A stretch of 64,000 nt of DNA from Nitricoxidireducens sp046726235 (GTDB lineage Bacteria; Pseudomonadota; Gammaproteobacteria; Burkholderiales; Rhodocyclaceae). The stretch covers positions 141,123-205,122 of the forward strand of contig JBKPAD010000005.1 in the NCBI GenBank assembly GCA_046726235.1, given 5' to 3'. This document shows positions 43,447 to 52,276 of this stretch, one piece after another. How positions within the stretch are numbered: the first letter of the stretch is position 1; each line of letters starts with the position of its first letter. The notes under the pieces were generated by a model. It was not told the origin of the DNA. It did not search any database and saw nothing but the letters and a program-made list of their open reading frames with translations. Both the position numbers and the translations under genes were made by a program.

Positions 43447-44733
43447 GTGACAGCTTCAATCGCAACCAACCAGACGATCCTCGTCGTCGGCGGCGGAATT
43501 TCCGGCATGACCGCTGCCCTCGAGGCCGCCGAATGCGGCAAGCAGGTTCTGCTGGTGGAGAAGACCCCGACGCTCGGCGGCCGCACCGCCCAGCTCTACC
43601 GCTACTTTCCCAAGATGTGCCATCCCACCTGCGGGATGGAAATCAACCTGAAGCGCATCAAGGGCAACCCGAACGTTCGCGTCATGACGATGACCCAGGT
43701 GGTCGGCGTCAGCGGCAGCCGCGGCGACTACAGCGTGACGCTGAAGGTCGCCCCGCGCCACGTCAACGAGAACTGCACGGCCTGCGGCAAGTGCAACGAA
43801 GCCGTGACGAGCGAGATTCCCGACGCCTACAACTACGGCCTCGGCAAGGTCAAGGCGGCGTACCTGCCGCACGCGATGGCCTATCCCCAGCGCTACGTCG
43901 TCGACGCCTCGATCGTCGGCACGCCGGAAGGCGAGAAGGCCAAGGCGGCCTGCCCGGTCGGCGCCGTCGATCTCGAGATGAAGGAAGAAACCGTCGAGAT
44001 CAAGGTCGGCGCCGTGGTCTGGGCGACCGGCTGGCGTCCCTTCGACGCCAACAAAATCCAGCCCTACGGCTACGATCGCTTCGCCAACGTCATCACCAGC
44101 GTCGAATTCGAGCGCCTGGCCGACCCGCACGGCCCGACCGGCGGCAAGCTGCTGCGCCCGTCCGACGGCAAGGAAGCGAAGAACATCGCCTTCATCCAGT
44201 GTGCCGGCTCGCGCGACGAGAACTACCTGCGCCACTGCTCGCGCATCTGCTGCATGGCCTCGCTCAAGCAGACGCAATACGTGCGTGAAGCCTTCGGCGA
44301 AGAAGGCAAGTCGACGGTCTACTACATCGACATCCGCGCCATCGACCGCTTCGAGGACTTCTACGCCAACGTCTGGAAAGACCCGACGGTCAGCTTCGTC
44401 AAGTCGAAGGTCGCGCGCATCGCCGAGAACGAGTCCAACGGCAACCCGGTCCTGCACGGCGTGAACACCGAGGGCTACCACCGCTACGCCACCGAGCACG
44501 ACCTCGTCGTGCTGGCCGTCGGCATGGAGCCCGAAGTCACCGGCGTCAAGCTGCCGGACGACATCGTGATGGATTCCTCGAACTTCATCGAGGGCTCCAA
44601 GGACGGCGGCATGATCGGCGCCGGCGCGGCTTCCAGCCCGCTCGACGTCAACCGTGCGGTGCAGAGCGCCACCGCAGCCAGCCTCAAGGCCATCCAAGTG
44701 ATCCACAAGAACGCATCGACGGAGGCCGCGTAA
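43447..44733 (+). CDS. qmoA: QmoA, HdrA-like flavoprotein
   Basis: 428 residues from GTG after CGGAGG. FAD motif ILVVGGGISGMTAALEAA at residue 11, then LVEKTPTLGGRTAQL and CHPTCGMEINLKRI typical of QmoA. Links AMP/sulfite oxidation by AprBA to electron carriers. A TAGAAT -10 box lies at 43400-43405. First gene of qmoA-qmoB-hdrC-hdrB, stops and starts within a few bases. Confidence 0.9.
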   Translation: MTASIATNQTILVVGGGISGMTAALEAAECGKQVLLVEKTPTLGGRTAQLYRYFPKMCHPTCGMEINLKRIKGNPNVRVMTMTQVVGVSGSRGDYSVTLKVAPRHVNENCTACGKCNEAVTSEIPDAYNYGLGKVKAAYLPHAMAYPQRYVVDASIVGTPEGEKAKAACPVGAVDLEMKEETVEIKVGAVVWATGWRPFDANKIQPYGYDRFANVITSVEFERLADPHGPTGGKLLRPSDGKEAKNIAFIQCAGSRDENYLRHCSRICCMASLKQTQYVREAFGEEGKSTVYYIDIRAIDRFEDFYANVWKDPTVSFVKSKVARIAENESNGNPVLHGVNTEGYHRYATEHDLVVLAVGMEPEVTGVKLPDDIVMDSSNFIEGSKDGGMIGAGAASSPLDVNRAVQSATAASLKAIQVIHKNASTEAA

Positions 44734-44735
44734 CC

Positions 44736-46991
44736 ATGGCCGACAACAAATTTGCTGCCTACATCTGCTCCGGCTGCGGCATCGGCGACAAGCTCGATGT
44801 CGGCGCGCTGGAGAAGATCGCGACCAAGGAAGGCAAGATGGCGATGGTCAAGAACCATCCCTTCCTTTGCTCTTCCGAAGGCGTCGATCTGATCAGGAAC
44901 GACATCGCCAACGACGGCGTCACCCACGTCTGCATCGCCGCCTGCTCGCGCCGCGCCAAGGCCGAGGCCTTCAGCTTCCCCGAGACCGCCGTTTCGCGCG
45001 CCAACCTGCGCGAAGGCGTGCTGTGGGTCGTCGCCGAAGGCGCGGACCATGACGAAGTGCGCCAGGAAATGGCCGAAGACTACGTCCGCATGGGCTGCGC
45101 CGAGGTCAAGAAGATGATGGCCCCGGCCGGCAACCCGAACAAGGCCGAGTCGAAGCGCATCATGGTCGTCGGCGGCGGCATGTCCGGCATGACCGCGGCG
45201 CTGGCCGCGGCCGACACCGGCTACGAGGTCGTGCTGGTCGAGAAGACCGGCAAGCTCGGCGGCTTCGCCAACAACCTGATGAAGCGCGTGCCCTTCAACG
45301 CGCCGCACGCCGAAGCCCAGCCGACCGGCGTCGAGGAACTCGCCGCCAAGGTTTCCGGCCACGCCAAGATCAAGTTGCACCTGAATTCGACGCTAACGGA
45401 AACCGCCGGCGCGCCCGGCCGCTTCATCGCCAAGATCGCGCAGGAGTCCGGCGCGGTCAGCGAGGAAACCGTCGGCGCCATCGTTCAGGCGACCGGCTTC
45501 ACCACCTATCCGCTCGACAAGCTGCCGGAACTCGGCGGCGGCCAAGCCAACGTGGTGGACCAGGTCGGCCTCGAAGCGCTCGCCAAGGCGGCCAACGGCG
45601 GCGCCATCAAGCGCGCCGACGGCAAGGAAGTGAAGTCGGTCGTGTTCGTCCAGTGCGCCGGACAGCGCGGTGCGGGCGGCAACGGCGACGGCTCGCACCT
45701 CGAGTACTGCTCGGGCCACTGCTGCGCCACCAGCATCAAGCAGGCGACCTACTTCAAGGACGCCAATCCCGACGTCGACACCGTCGTCATGTACCAGGAC
45801 CTGCGTGTTCCGGGCATGGGCGAGGACTTCTATCGCGCCGCACAGAAGAAGGGCGTCATCTTCACCAAGGCCAAGGTCAACAAGGTCGCGGGCGGCGACA
45901 GCTGCACGGTCGATTTCAAGGACCTGATCCTCGACGAAGAGACCGCCACCGGCGCCGACCTCGTCGTGCTCGCCACGGGCCAGGTGCCGGTGTCCGGCGT
46001 CAATCTCGACGAGTGGACCACGACCGTCACTGCCGCCGAAAGCGGCGACGAGGCGGCCAAGCAGAAGAAGTCCGAGCTGCAGAAGATCTCCGTGCTCAAC
46101 CTGAACTACCGTCAGGGCCCGGACGTGCCGCAGTTCAAGTACGGCTTCGCCGACTCGCACTTCATCTGCTTCCCGTACGAAACGCGCCGCACCGGCATCT
46201 ACGCCGCCGGCCCGACGCGCCGCCCGATGGACATGTTCCAGGCCCAGGAAGACGCCACCGGCGCCGCCATGAAGGCGATCCAGGCCGTCGAGAACGCGAC
46301 GCGCGGCCGCGCCGCGCATCCGCGCGCGTGGGACCTCTCGTTCCCGAAGGCCCGCCTCGAAGGCTGCACGCAGTGCAAGCGCTGCACGGTCGAATGCCCG
46401 TTCGGCGCCATCGACGAGGACGAAAAGCGCTTCCCGGTCTTCAACGAGCAGCGCTGCCGCCGCTGCGGCACCTGCATGGGCGCCTGCCCGGTGCGCGTGA
46501 TCTCGTTCGAGAACTACTCGTGCGACACCGTCGGCAGCCAGATCAAGGCGGTCAACATCCCTGACGAGTTCGAGGAAAAGCCGCGCATCCTGATCCTGGC
46601 CTGCGAGAACGACGCCTACCCGGCGCTCGACATGGCCGGCCTGCAGCGCCTGACCTACTCCGCCTACGTGCGCGCGATTCCCGTGCGCTGCCTGGGCTCG
46701 GTCAACACCATCTGGATCACCGACGCGCTGAACTCCGGCTACGACGGCGTGATGATGATGGGCTGCAAGAAGGGCGACGACTACCAGTGCCACTTCGTCA
46801 AGGGTTCGGAGATGGCCTACTACCGCATGAGCAAGATCGGCGACACGCTGAAGCAGCTCGGCCTCGAGCCCGAACGCGTGCAGACGCAGGAAGTCGCCAT
46901 CACCGACAACGCCAAGGTAGCCAAGCTCATCGACGACTACGTCGCCCAGTTGAACGACATGGGCCCGTCGCCGATGAAGGGCTTCGGCTGA
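44736..46991 (+). CDS. qmoB: QmoB, HdrA-like flavoprotein with MvhD-like C-terminus
   Basis: 751 residues. An N-terminal HdrA-type cysteine region (ICSGCGIGDKL; CIAACSRRAKAEAF) is followed by an FAD domain (MVVGGGMSGMTAALAAADTG), two 4Fe-4S motifs (CTQCKRCTVECPFGAI and CRRCGTCMGACPVRVI) and a C-terminal MvhD-like domain (about 620-745: LACENDAYPALD, MMMGCKKGDDYQCHF). Starts two bases after the qmoA stop. Partner of QmoA in the APS reductase electron path. Confidence 0.9.
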   Translation: MADNKFAAYICSGCGIGDKLDVGALEKIATKEGKMAMVKNHPFLCSSEGVDLIRNDIANDGVTHVCIAACSRRAKAEAFSFPETAVSRANLREGVLWVVAEGADHDEVRQEMAEDYVRMGCAEVKKMMAPAGNPNKAESKRIMVVGGGMSGMTAALAAADTGYEVVLVEKTGKLGGFANNLMKRVPFNAPHAEAQPTGVEELAAKVSGHAKIKLHLNSTLTETAGAPGRFIAKIAQESGAVSEETVGAIVQATGFTTYPLDKLPELGGGQANVVDQVGLEALAKAANGGAIKRADGKEVKSVVFVQCAGQRGAGGNGDGSHLEYCSGHCCATSIKQATYFKDANPDVDTVVMYQDLRVPGMGEDFYRAAQKKGVIFTKAKVNKVAGGDSCTVDFKDLILDEETATGADLVVLATGQVPVSGVNLDEWTTTVTAAESGDEAAKQKKSELQKISVLNLNYRQGPDVPQFKYGFADSHFICFPYETRRTGIYAAGPTRRPMDMFQAQEDATGAAMKAIQAVENATRGRAAHPRAWDLSFPKARLEGCTQCKRCTVECPFGAIDEDEKRFPVFNEQRCRRCGTCMGACPVRVISFENYSCDTVGSQIKAVNIPDEFEEKPRILILACENDAYPALDMAGLQRLTYSAYVRAIPVRCLGSVNTIWITDALNSGYDGVMMMGCKKGDDYQCHFVKGSEMAYYRMSKIGDTLKQLGLEPERVQTQEVAITDNAKVAKLIDDYVAQLNDMGPSPMKGFG

Positions 46992-47010
46992 TCGAGGAGC
47001 GAGAACAGAC

Positions 47011-47634
47011 ATGACTAGCGCAAACCAACAAGCCGTGGCCAAGTACCGCAACAACTTCCTCAAGGAAGTCGAGGCCAATGTCGAGGAAGGCCACTGGGTC
47101 AAGATGTGCATGCAGTGCGGCGTCTGCGCCGGCTCCTGCCCCCTCGGCCCGCACTGGGAACACTCGCCGCAGAAGATCTTCATGATGATCCGCGCCGGCA
47201 AGCGCGAGGAAGTGCTGACGTCGAACTCGATGTGGATGTGCACCTCCTGCTACAACTGCATCGTGCGCTGCCCGCGCAAGCTGCCGATCACGCACATCAT
47301 GCACGGCCTGGCGAACTACTCGAACCGCCTCGGCCTCGCGCCGCAAGGCCAGCCGACCAAGGAAATCGCCAAGCTGTTCTGGGACAACATCGTCAAGACC
47401 GGCCGCGTCAACGAGCTCAAGTTCTCGCTCGCGATGTACTTCAAGGACGGCATCGGCCAGGGCATCAAGAACTCCATGGCCATGCAGGGCGTCGGCCTCG
47501 GCCTGATGAAGGCCAAGCGCCTGAACCCGATGGAGATCATGGGCGGCCACACCTGCAAGGACAAGGGCGGCATCGGCAAGATGATCGCCAAGGCGCGCGA
47601 GATCGAAGACCGCCGCAAGGGCTTCGCCGCCTGA
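47011..47634 (+). CDS. hdrC: HdrC-like iron-sulfur protein (in place of QmoC)
   Basis: 207 residues, soluble. Two 4Fe-4S motifs, CMQCGVCAGSCPLG and CTSCYNCIVRCPRKLP. It resembles the cytoplasmic half of QmoC but lacks the membrane cytochrome-b-like half. The next gene is HdrB, so the usual QmoC is replaced by HdrC plus HdrB, as known from some Gram-positive sulfate reducers and some sulfur oxidisers. Confidence 0.88.
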   Translation: MTSANQQAVAKYRNNFLKEVEANVEEGHWVKMCMQCGVCAGSCPLGPHWEHSPQKIFMMIRAGKREEVLTSNSMWMCTSCYNCIVRCPRKLPITHIMHGLANYSNRLGLAPQGQPTKEIAKLFWDNIVKTGRVNELKFSLAMYFKDGIGQGIKNSMAMQGVGLGLMKAKRLNPMEIMGGHTCKDKGGIGKMIAKAREIEDRRKGFAA

Positions 47635-47648
47635 GAGGAACCAGACAA

Positions 47649-48545
47649 ATGACCAAGAAACAGTACGCGTTCTACCCCGGCTGCTCTTCGCAGAAGGGCG
47701 CCTCGGCGGACAACTTCCTGCGTTCGATCGGCGTCATGTGCGACAAGCTCGACGTGCAGCTGAACGAGATTCCCGACTGGAACTGCTGCGGTGCCTCGAT
47801 CGGCTACGGCGAAGGCGGCGAACTGCCGCGCCTGGTCCTCTCCGCGCGCAACCTGGCGCTGGCCGAGAAGGAACTGCCCGGCCAGGAAATGGTCTCCGTC
47901 TGCCCCGCCTGCTGGCTCGCCAGCCGCGAGACCGAGGAGCGCCTGCACGAATCGTCGAGCCTGCTCGCCGAGACCAACGAAGCCCTCAAGGAAGCCGGCC
48001 TCAACCTCCGCAACGAGGTCAAGCAGCGCCACATGGTCGAGGTTCTGATCGAGGACATCGGCTGGGAAGGCATGAAGAAGCCGGTAGTGAAGCCGCTCGA
48101 CGGCCTCAAGTTCGCCGGCTATGTCGGCTGCCAGACCAACCGTCCGTTCGGCATCGTCGGCGAGTCCTTCGAGAATCCGCAGTACCTCGACAAGATGATC
48201 GAGACCTGCGGCGCCGAAGCCGTCAAGTACGACCAGAAGGTCACCTGCTGCGGCGGCGCCCTGGCGTTCTCCGAGCCGGAAAAGGCGCAGAAGCAGATCC
48301 GCGACATCGTCGAGTCGGCCTACGACCACGGCGCCGACATGATCGTCACGCCCTGCCAGTTGTGCCAGGCCAACGTCGAGATCTACCAGTCCGAGATCAA
48401 CAAAAAGCAGGGCACGAAGTTCAGCATGCCCGTCGTTTACTACTCGCAGCTCATGACCGTCGCCTACGGCGGCAGCGCGAAGGATGCTGGCCTCGACGGC
48501 CAGCTGATCCGCGCGGAGAAACTCGAAAAAGCAGCGGGCGGATAA
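47649..48545 (+). CDS. hdrB: HdrB-like CCG-domain protein
   Basis: 298 residues. Two complete CCG domains: FYPGCSSQKGAS...DWNCCGAS...VCPACW and YVGCQTNRP...VTCCGGALAF...TPCQLCQ, which in HdrB hold noncubane 4Fe-4S clusters. Thus likely catalytically competent. It would pass electrons between HdrC and an unidentified thiol or membrane partner. Last gene of the operon, followed by a strong terminator. Confidence 0.9.
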   Translation: MTKKQYAFYPGCSSQKGASADNFLRSIGVMCDKLDVQLNEIPDWNCCGASIGYGEGGELPRLVLSARNLALAEKELPGQEMVSVCPACWLASRETEERLHESSSLLAETNEALKEAGLNLRNEVKQRHMVEVLIEDIGWEGMKKPVVKPLDGLKFAGYVGCQTNRPFGIVGESFENPQYLDKMIETCGAEAVKYDQKVTCCGGALAFSEPEKAQKQIRDIVESAYDHGADMIVTPCQLCQANVEIYQSEINKKQGTKFSMPVVYYSQLMTVAYGGSAKDAGLDGQLIRAEKLEKAAGG

Positions 48546-48580
48546 GCGAATCAATACATAAAGCACTTGCTCAGGGACAT

Positions 48581-48610
48581 AAAAAGGCCGGAATCCACCG
48601 GCCTTTTTTT
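48581..48610 (+). terminator. Terminator after hdrB
   Basis: Stem AAGGCCGG/CCGGCCTT with loop AATCCA and eight T. Ends the qmoAB-hdrCB transcript. Confidence 0.9.
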
Positions 48611-48668
48611 TCGGTAACGTAGTCGTGCGGCGTACCCGCCGCCAACGAAAATACGACAGGAGACACCG

Positions 48669-49262
48669 ATGGTCCGCACGATCTACAAGCCTCTGAACTT
48701 CCGCAAGCTCAAGCCCGGCGCCGGCTATCAGCGCGCCGTCAGCTCCAAGGCCGTCAGCGCGGATTCCCCCGCGCTCGACGTCATGACCGACCTCTCGACC
48801 GTCGCCGCGGCGACGATAGCGCCCGATGCGCCGCTTTCGCAGGCGACGCAGGTGATGGTGGCGCGCGGCGTGCGCCTGCTGTTCGTCGTCGAGCCCGACG
48901 GCGAGATCCTCGGCCTGATCACCGCGCGCGACACCATGGGCGAGCGCCCGATCAAGATGATCCAGGAGCAGCGCGGCAAGCACGGCGACCTCAAAGTGCG
49001 CGACTGCATGACCTCGCGCGACAGCATCCAAGTGCTGCCGCTGGCAGACGTCGAACGGGCCGAGGTCGGCCACATCGTCGCCACGCTGAAGAACGTCGGC
49101 CGCCAGCACGCGCTGGTCGTCGACAACGACCGGCTGACGGGCGAGGAGCAGGTGCGCGGCATCTTCTCGATCACCCAGGTCGGCCGCCAGCTCGGCATGC
49201 CCCTGCAGACCTTCGAGGTCGCCAAGACCTTCGCCGAGATCGAGGCCGCGCTCGCTGCCTGA
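48669..49262 (+). CDS. CBS-domain pair protein
   Basis: 197 residues. Two CBS motifs (about 37-95 and 110-180): ATIAPDAPLSQATQVMVARGVRLLFVV and DCMTSRDSIQVLPLADVERA, cut at the domain turn. CBS pairs bind adenosine nucleotides such as AMP or ATP; beside AMP-using APS reductase genes this could sense adenylate state, which is inference. Preceded by AGGAGA; converges on cbbO. Confidence 0.85.
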   Translation: MVRTIYKPLNFRKLKPGAGYQRAVSSKAVSADSPALDVMTDLSTVAAATIAPDAPLSQATQVMVARGVRLLFVVEPDGEILGLITARDTMGERPIKMIQEQRGKHGDLKVRDCMTSRDSIQVLPLADVERAEVGHIVATLKNVGRQHALVVDNDRLTGEEQVRGIFSITQVGRQLGMPLQTFEVAKTFAEIEAALAA

Positions 49263-51314
49263 TCAGGTGGTGAGCCGGCGGTAGATGTCGGCGATGCGCA
49301 GCGGCAGCTTGCGGACGTCGGCGAGCACGGTGTAGCTCGCCGGTCCGTACATGTGGCGCAGGTAGTCGGCGCCATGGCGGTCGATGGTCACGCAATAGGC
49401 ACGCACGCCGGCCAGGCGCGCTTCGAGCAGCGCCTGGCGCGTATCCTCGACGCCGTATTGGCCGCGGTATTCGTCGCCGAAATCGTCGGGCCGTCCGTCG
49501 GACAAGGTCACCAGCAGGCGATGCTTCGCCGGCTGCGCGAGCAACTGGCGCGTCAGGTGCCGGATCGGCGGTCCCATGCGCGTGTAGTCCTTGGCTTCGA
49601 TGGCGGCGATGCGCGCGCGGACCTCGTCGTCGTAGGCATCGGCGAAATCCTTGATGCGATAGACCTCGCAGCGCGTGCGCGTCCAGCCCGAAAAGCCCCA
49701 GATCGCGTAACGGTCACCGAGCGCTTCCAGCGCCTCGCAGAGCATCACCAGCGCCTCGCGCTCGGCCTCGTTGACCCAGCCCTTCGTCGATCCGCTCATG
49801 TCGACCATGAAGGCGGCGGCGAGCGAACGCTCGTTGCGCTCGCGGCGCATGAACAGGCGCTCGTCGTGCTCGGCGCCGCCGCGGCGGTCGGCGATCGACG
49901 CCACCAGCGCATCGATGTCGATCTCGGGTCCGTCTGACTGGCGGCGCAGCATGCGGTCCTCGCCGCGCAGGGCCTCGAAGCGTCGCCGCAACTGGCGGAT
50001 CAGCGGCGCGTGGCGGCGCCGCACCTCCTCGACGTAGCCGGGCTCGCCGCTCCCCGGCTCCCGCAGGAACAGGTGGCACCACTGCCGGCGGTAGGCGCGG
50101 CGGCGGTAGTCCCACTCGTCGTAGAGCGCGTCGGCATGAGTCTCCATGGTGCCGCTGCGCGCATCGCCCTCGGCCTCGCGCGCGGTCGGCGTCCAGGCGC
50201 CGGGACCTGCCGGCGTCAGGCACTCGGGTGGAATCTCGCCGAGGTCGATCACCAGCGACTGTGCGGCGGCGCGCGCATCGGGCGGCAGCGTGAGCACCTC
50301 GCCGTCGATGCTGAGCGTCGGCTCCTGCCCCTCGAACTCGAGCGCGAGTTCGCTGCCGCCTTCCGGTGCTTTTCGCCCGTGCGATTTCATCAGGCCGGCG
50401 ATCGCCTTGCGCAGCACGAGCCGGTCGGCCGCCACGCGCTCGGCGCGCACGCGCAGCGCCAGCGCGACGCGCAAGCCGCCGAGCGGCGCCCCGGCCGGCG
50501 GCACCAGATGCATCAGGCGCGGCAGGCAGGCGAGGCTGTCGGCGAGCGTGGCGCCCTCCTCGGCGAGCAGCGCCTGCGAGGCGCCGAGTTCCGCCGGCAA
50601 TTCCGCCAGCAGTGCCAGGAGCGGCGCGGCGAGGCCGGGCAGTTCCCGCTTCAGGCGCGCGGCAAGCCGCTGCGCCTCCAGCAGCGCCAGCCACGCCGCC
50701 GCGCGCTCGGCGTCGCCCATCGCCGCGAGCGCCGCTTCCAGCCCCGCATCGAACGTCCCGTAGCGCGTCTGCGCCCATAGCAGCGCCGCGAGCGCCTTGT
50801 AGCGGGCGACGGCGTCCGCCGCCGAGGACGCAGGCGGCAGGTAGATCGTTTCGGTATCGGTCCAGGCGCTGTCGCCGGCGGCGACCTGGAGCGGCCGCCC
50901 GGAGAGCCCTTGCACGAAACGCGCAAGGCGCGCCTCGATGCTCTCGAAACCGACCGTCCGGCGCTGCTGCGCGTAACCGGCGACGTCGCGCAGGACCGCG
51001 ACGGCCGCACGCACGCCCTCGCGGTCGTAATGGTCGAGCGCCGCCAGCACCCAGCGTTCGGCAAGCGCCGGCGCCATCGCCTTCAGCGCCTGCGGCGCGA
51101 GCTGCACGACGAGATAGCCGACCTCGAGATCGGTGCGCACGGCGACCTCGCCCCAGTGCAACGCGAAGTCCTGCACCGCGCGACGCTCCAGCGCCAGCGC
51201 ATCGAGCAGGCGCTCGTAGCTGCGGCCGCCGACGATGTCGAGATAGAAGATTTCGTCGAGCCGCGCCTTGAGCTCGTCGAGCGTCAGGCGCGAGGCGGGC
51301 TCAGAAGACGGCAC
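49263..51314 (-). CDS. cbbO: CbbO, VWA-domain RuBisCO activase subunit
   Basis: 683 residues. C-terminal von Willebrand A domain with MIDAS DMSGSTKG (about residue 507) and a later TLSDGRPDDFGDEY. N-terminal helical region binds RuBisCO in CbbO. With CbbQ it remodels inhibited RuBisCO. Overlaps the end of cbbQ by 14 bases. A NorD-type identity is possible but pairing with this CbbQ supports CbbO. No RuBisCO gene is in the window. Confidence 0.85.
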   Translation of the reverse strand: MPSSEPASRLTLDELKARLDEIFYLDIVGGRSYERLLDALALERRAVQDFALHWGEVAVRTDLEVGYLVVQLAPQALKAMAPALAERWVLAALDHYDREGVRAAVAVLRDVAGYAQQRRTVGFESIEARLARFVQGLSGRPLQVAAGDSAWTDTETIYLPPASSAADAVARYKALAALLWAQTRYGTFDAGLEAALAAMGDAERAAAWLALLEAQRLAARLKRELPGLAAPLLALLAELPAELGASQALLAEEGATLADSLACLPRLMHLVPPAGAPLGGLRVALALRVRAERVAADRLVLRKAIAGLMKSHGRKAPEGGSELALEFEGQEPTLSIDGEVLTLPPDARAAAQSLVIDLGEIPPECLTPAGPGAWTPTAREAEGDARSGTMETHADALYDEWDYRRRAYRRQWCHLFLREPGSGEPGYVEEVRRRHAPLIRQLRRRFEALRGEDRMLRRQSDGPEIDIDALVASIADRRGGAEHDERLFMRRERNERSLAAAFMVDMSGSTKGWVNEAEREALVMLCEALEALGDRYAIWGFSGWTRTRCEVYRIKDFADAYDDEVRARIAAIEAKDYTRMGPPIRHLTRQLLAQPAKHRLLVTLSDGRPDDFGDEYRGQYGVEDTRQALLEARLAGVRAYCVTIDRHGADYLRHMYGPASYTVLADVRKLPLRIADIYRRLTT

Positions 51315-52122
51315 GGATCAGGTCGTCGATCGACTCGGCCATATCCGGATCGTCGCCGAGCGCCTGCGCGATCGCGGCGGTGCACGCGGATGCGGCGGGA
51401 ATGCCGTCGGCGATCAGGTGGCCGGCATGCACCAGCAGGCGCGTGCTGGCGCCTTCGTCGAGGCCCTGGCCCTTGAGGTTGCGCGTCAGTTCGGCGACGC
51501 GCACCAGGCGTGCCGCGGTCTCGGCATCGACGCCGGTCTCGCGCGCGACGATCGCCGCTTCGATCTCCGGCCCCGGGTAATCGAAGTCGATGGCGACGAA
51601 GCGCTGGCGCGTGCTCTGCTTCAGTTCCTTGAGCACGCTCTGGTAGCCCGGGTTGTACGAGACGACGAGCATGAAGCCTTCGGCCGCGTGCACGACCTCG
51701 CCGCGCTTCTCGACGGGCAGCGTGCGGCGCGTGTCGGCGAGCGGATGGATCACCACCGTCGTGTCCTTGCGCGCCTCGACGATCTCGTCGAGATAGCAGA
51801 TCGCGCCGGCGCGCACGGCAGCCGTCAGCGGCCCGTCGAGCCAGACCGTCTCGTCGCCGGCGAGCAGGTAGCGGCCGACGAGGTCGGCGGTGGTCAGGTC
51901 GTCGTGGCAGGCGACGGTCACGAGCGGGCGCTTCAGCTTCCACGCCATGTACTCGACGAAGCGCGTCTTGCCGCAGCCGGTCGGCCCCTTGAGCAGCACC
52001 GGCAGGCGCCGGCGCCACGCCGATTCGAACAGCGTCGCCTCGTCCCCCGTCGGCTGGTAGTGCGGCTCGTCGAGCGGCGTCTCGAGCATGGAGGAGAGGC
52101 TGCGGGATTCTGGTTTCGTCAT
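51301..52122 (-). CDS. cbbQ: CbbQ, MoxR-type AAA+ ATPase
   Basis: 273 residues. Walker A GPTGCGKTRFVEYMA, Walker B ICYLDEIVEA, sensor-1 VVSYNPGYQS and an Arg finger region. Start follows the common MxxETPLDEPHYQPTGDE N-terminus of CbbQ. Forms the hexameric motor with CbbO. Expressed leftward with cbbO. Confidence 0.9.
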   Translation of the reverse strand: MTKPESRSLSSMLETPLDEPHYQPTGDEATLFESAWRRRLPVLLKGPTGCGKTRFVEYMAWKLKRPLVTVACHDDLTTADLVGRYLLAGDETVWLDGPLTAAVRAGAICYLDEIVEARKDTTVVIHPLADTRRTLPVEKRGEVVHAAEGFMLVVSYNPGYQSVLKELKQSTRQRFVAIDFDYPGPEIEAAIVARETGVDAETAARLVRVAELTRNLKGQGLDEGASTRLLVHAGHLIADGIPAASACTAAIAQALGDDPDMAESIDDLIRAVF

Positions 52123-52276
52123 GAGGCTCGAATACGGCTCGTGGTCATGCGCCGAAGTCTGTCCAAGCCCGCGGCGCGTGTCAATTCTGGTGTTCCGCGC
52201 GGCGCCTGCATGTGCTCAAATCCGGGTTTTGCATTAGCCCCGGCGTACTCATGGGCACGCCGCGCGACGGAGCCGC

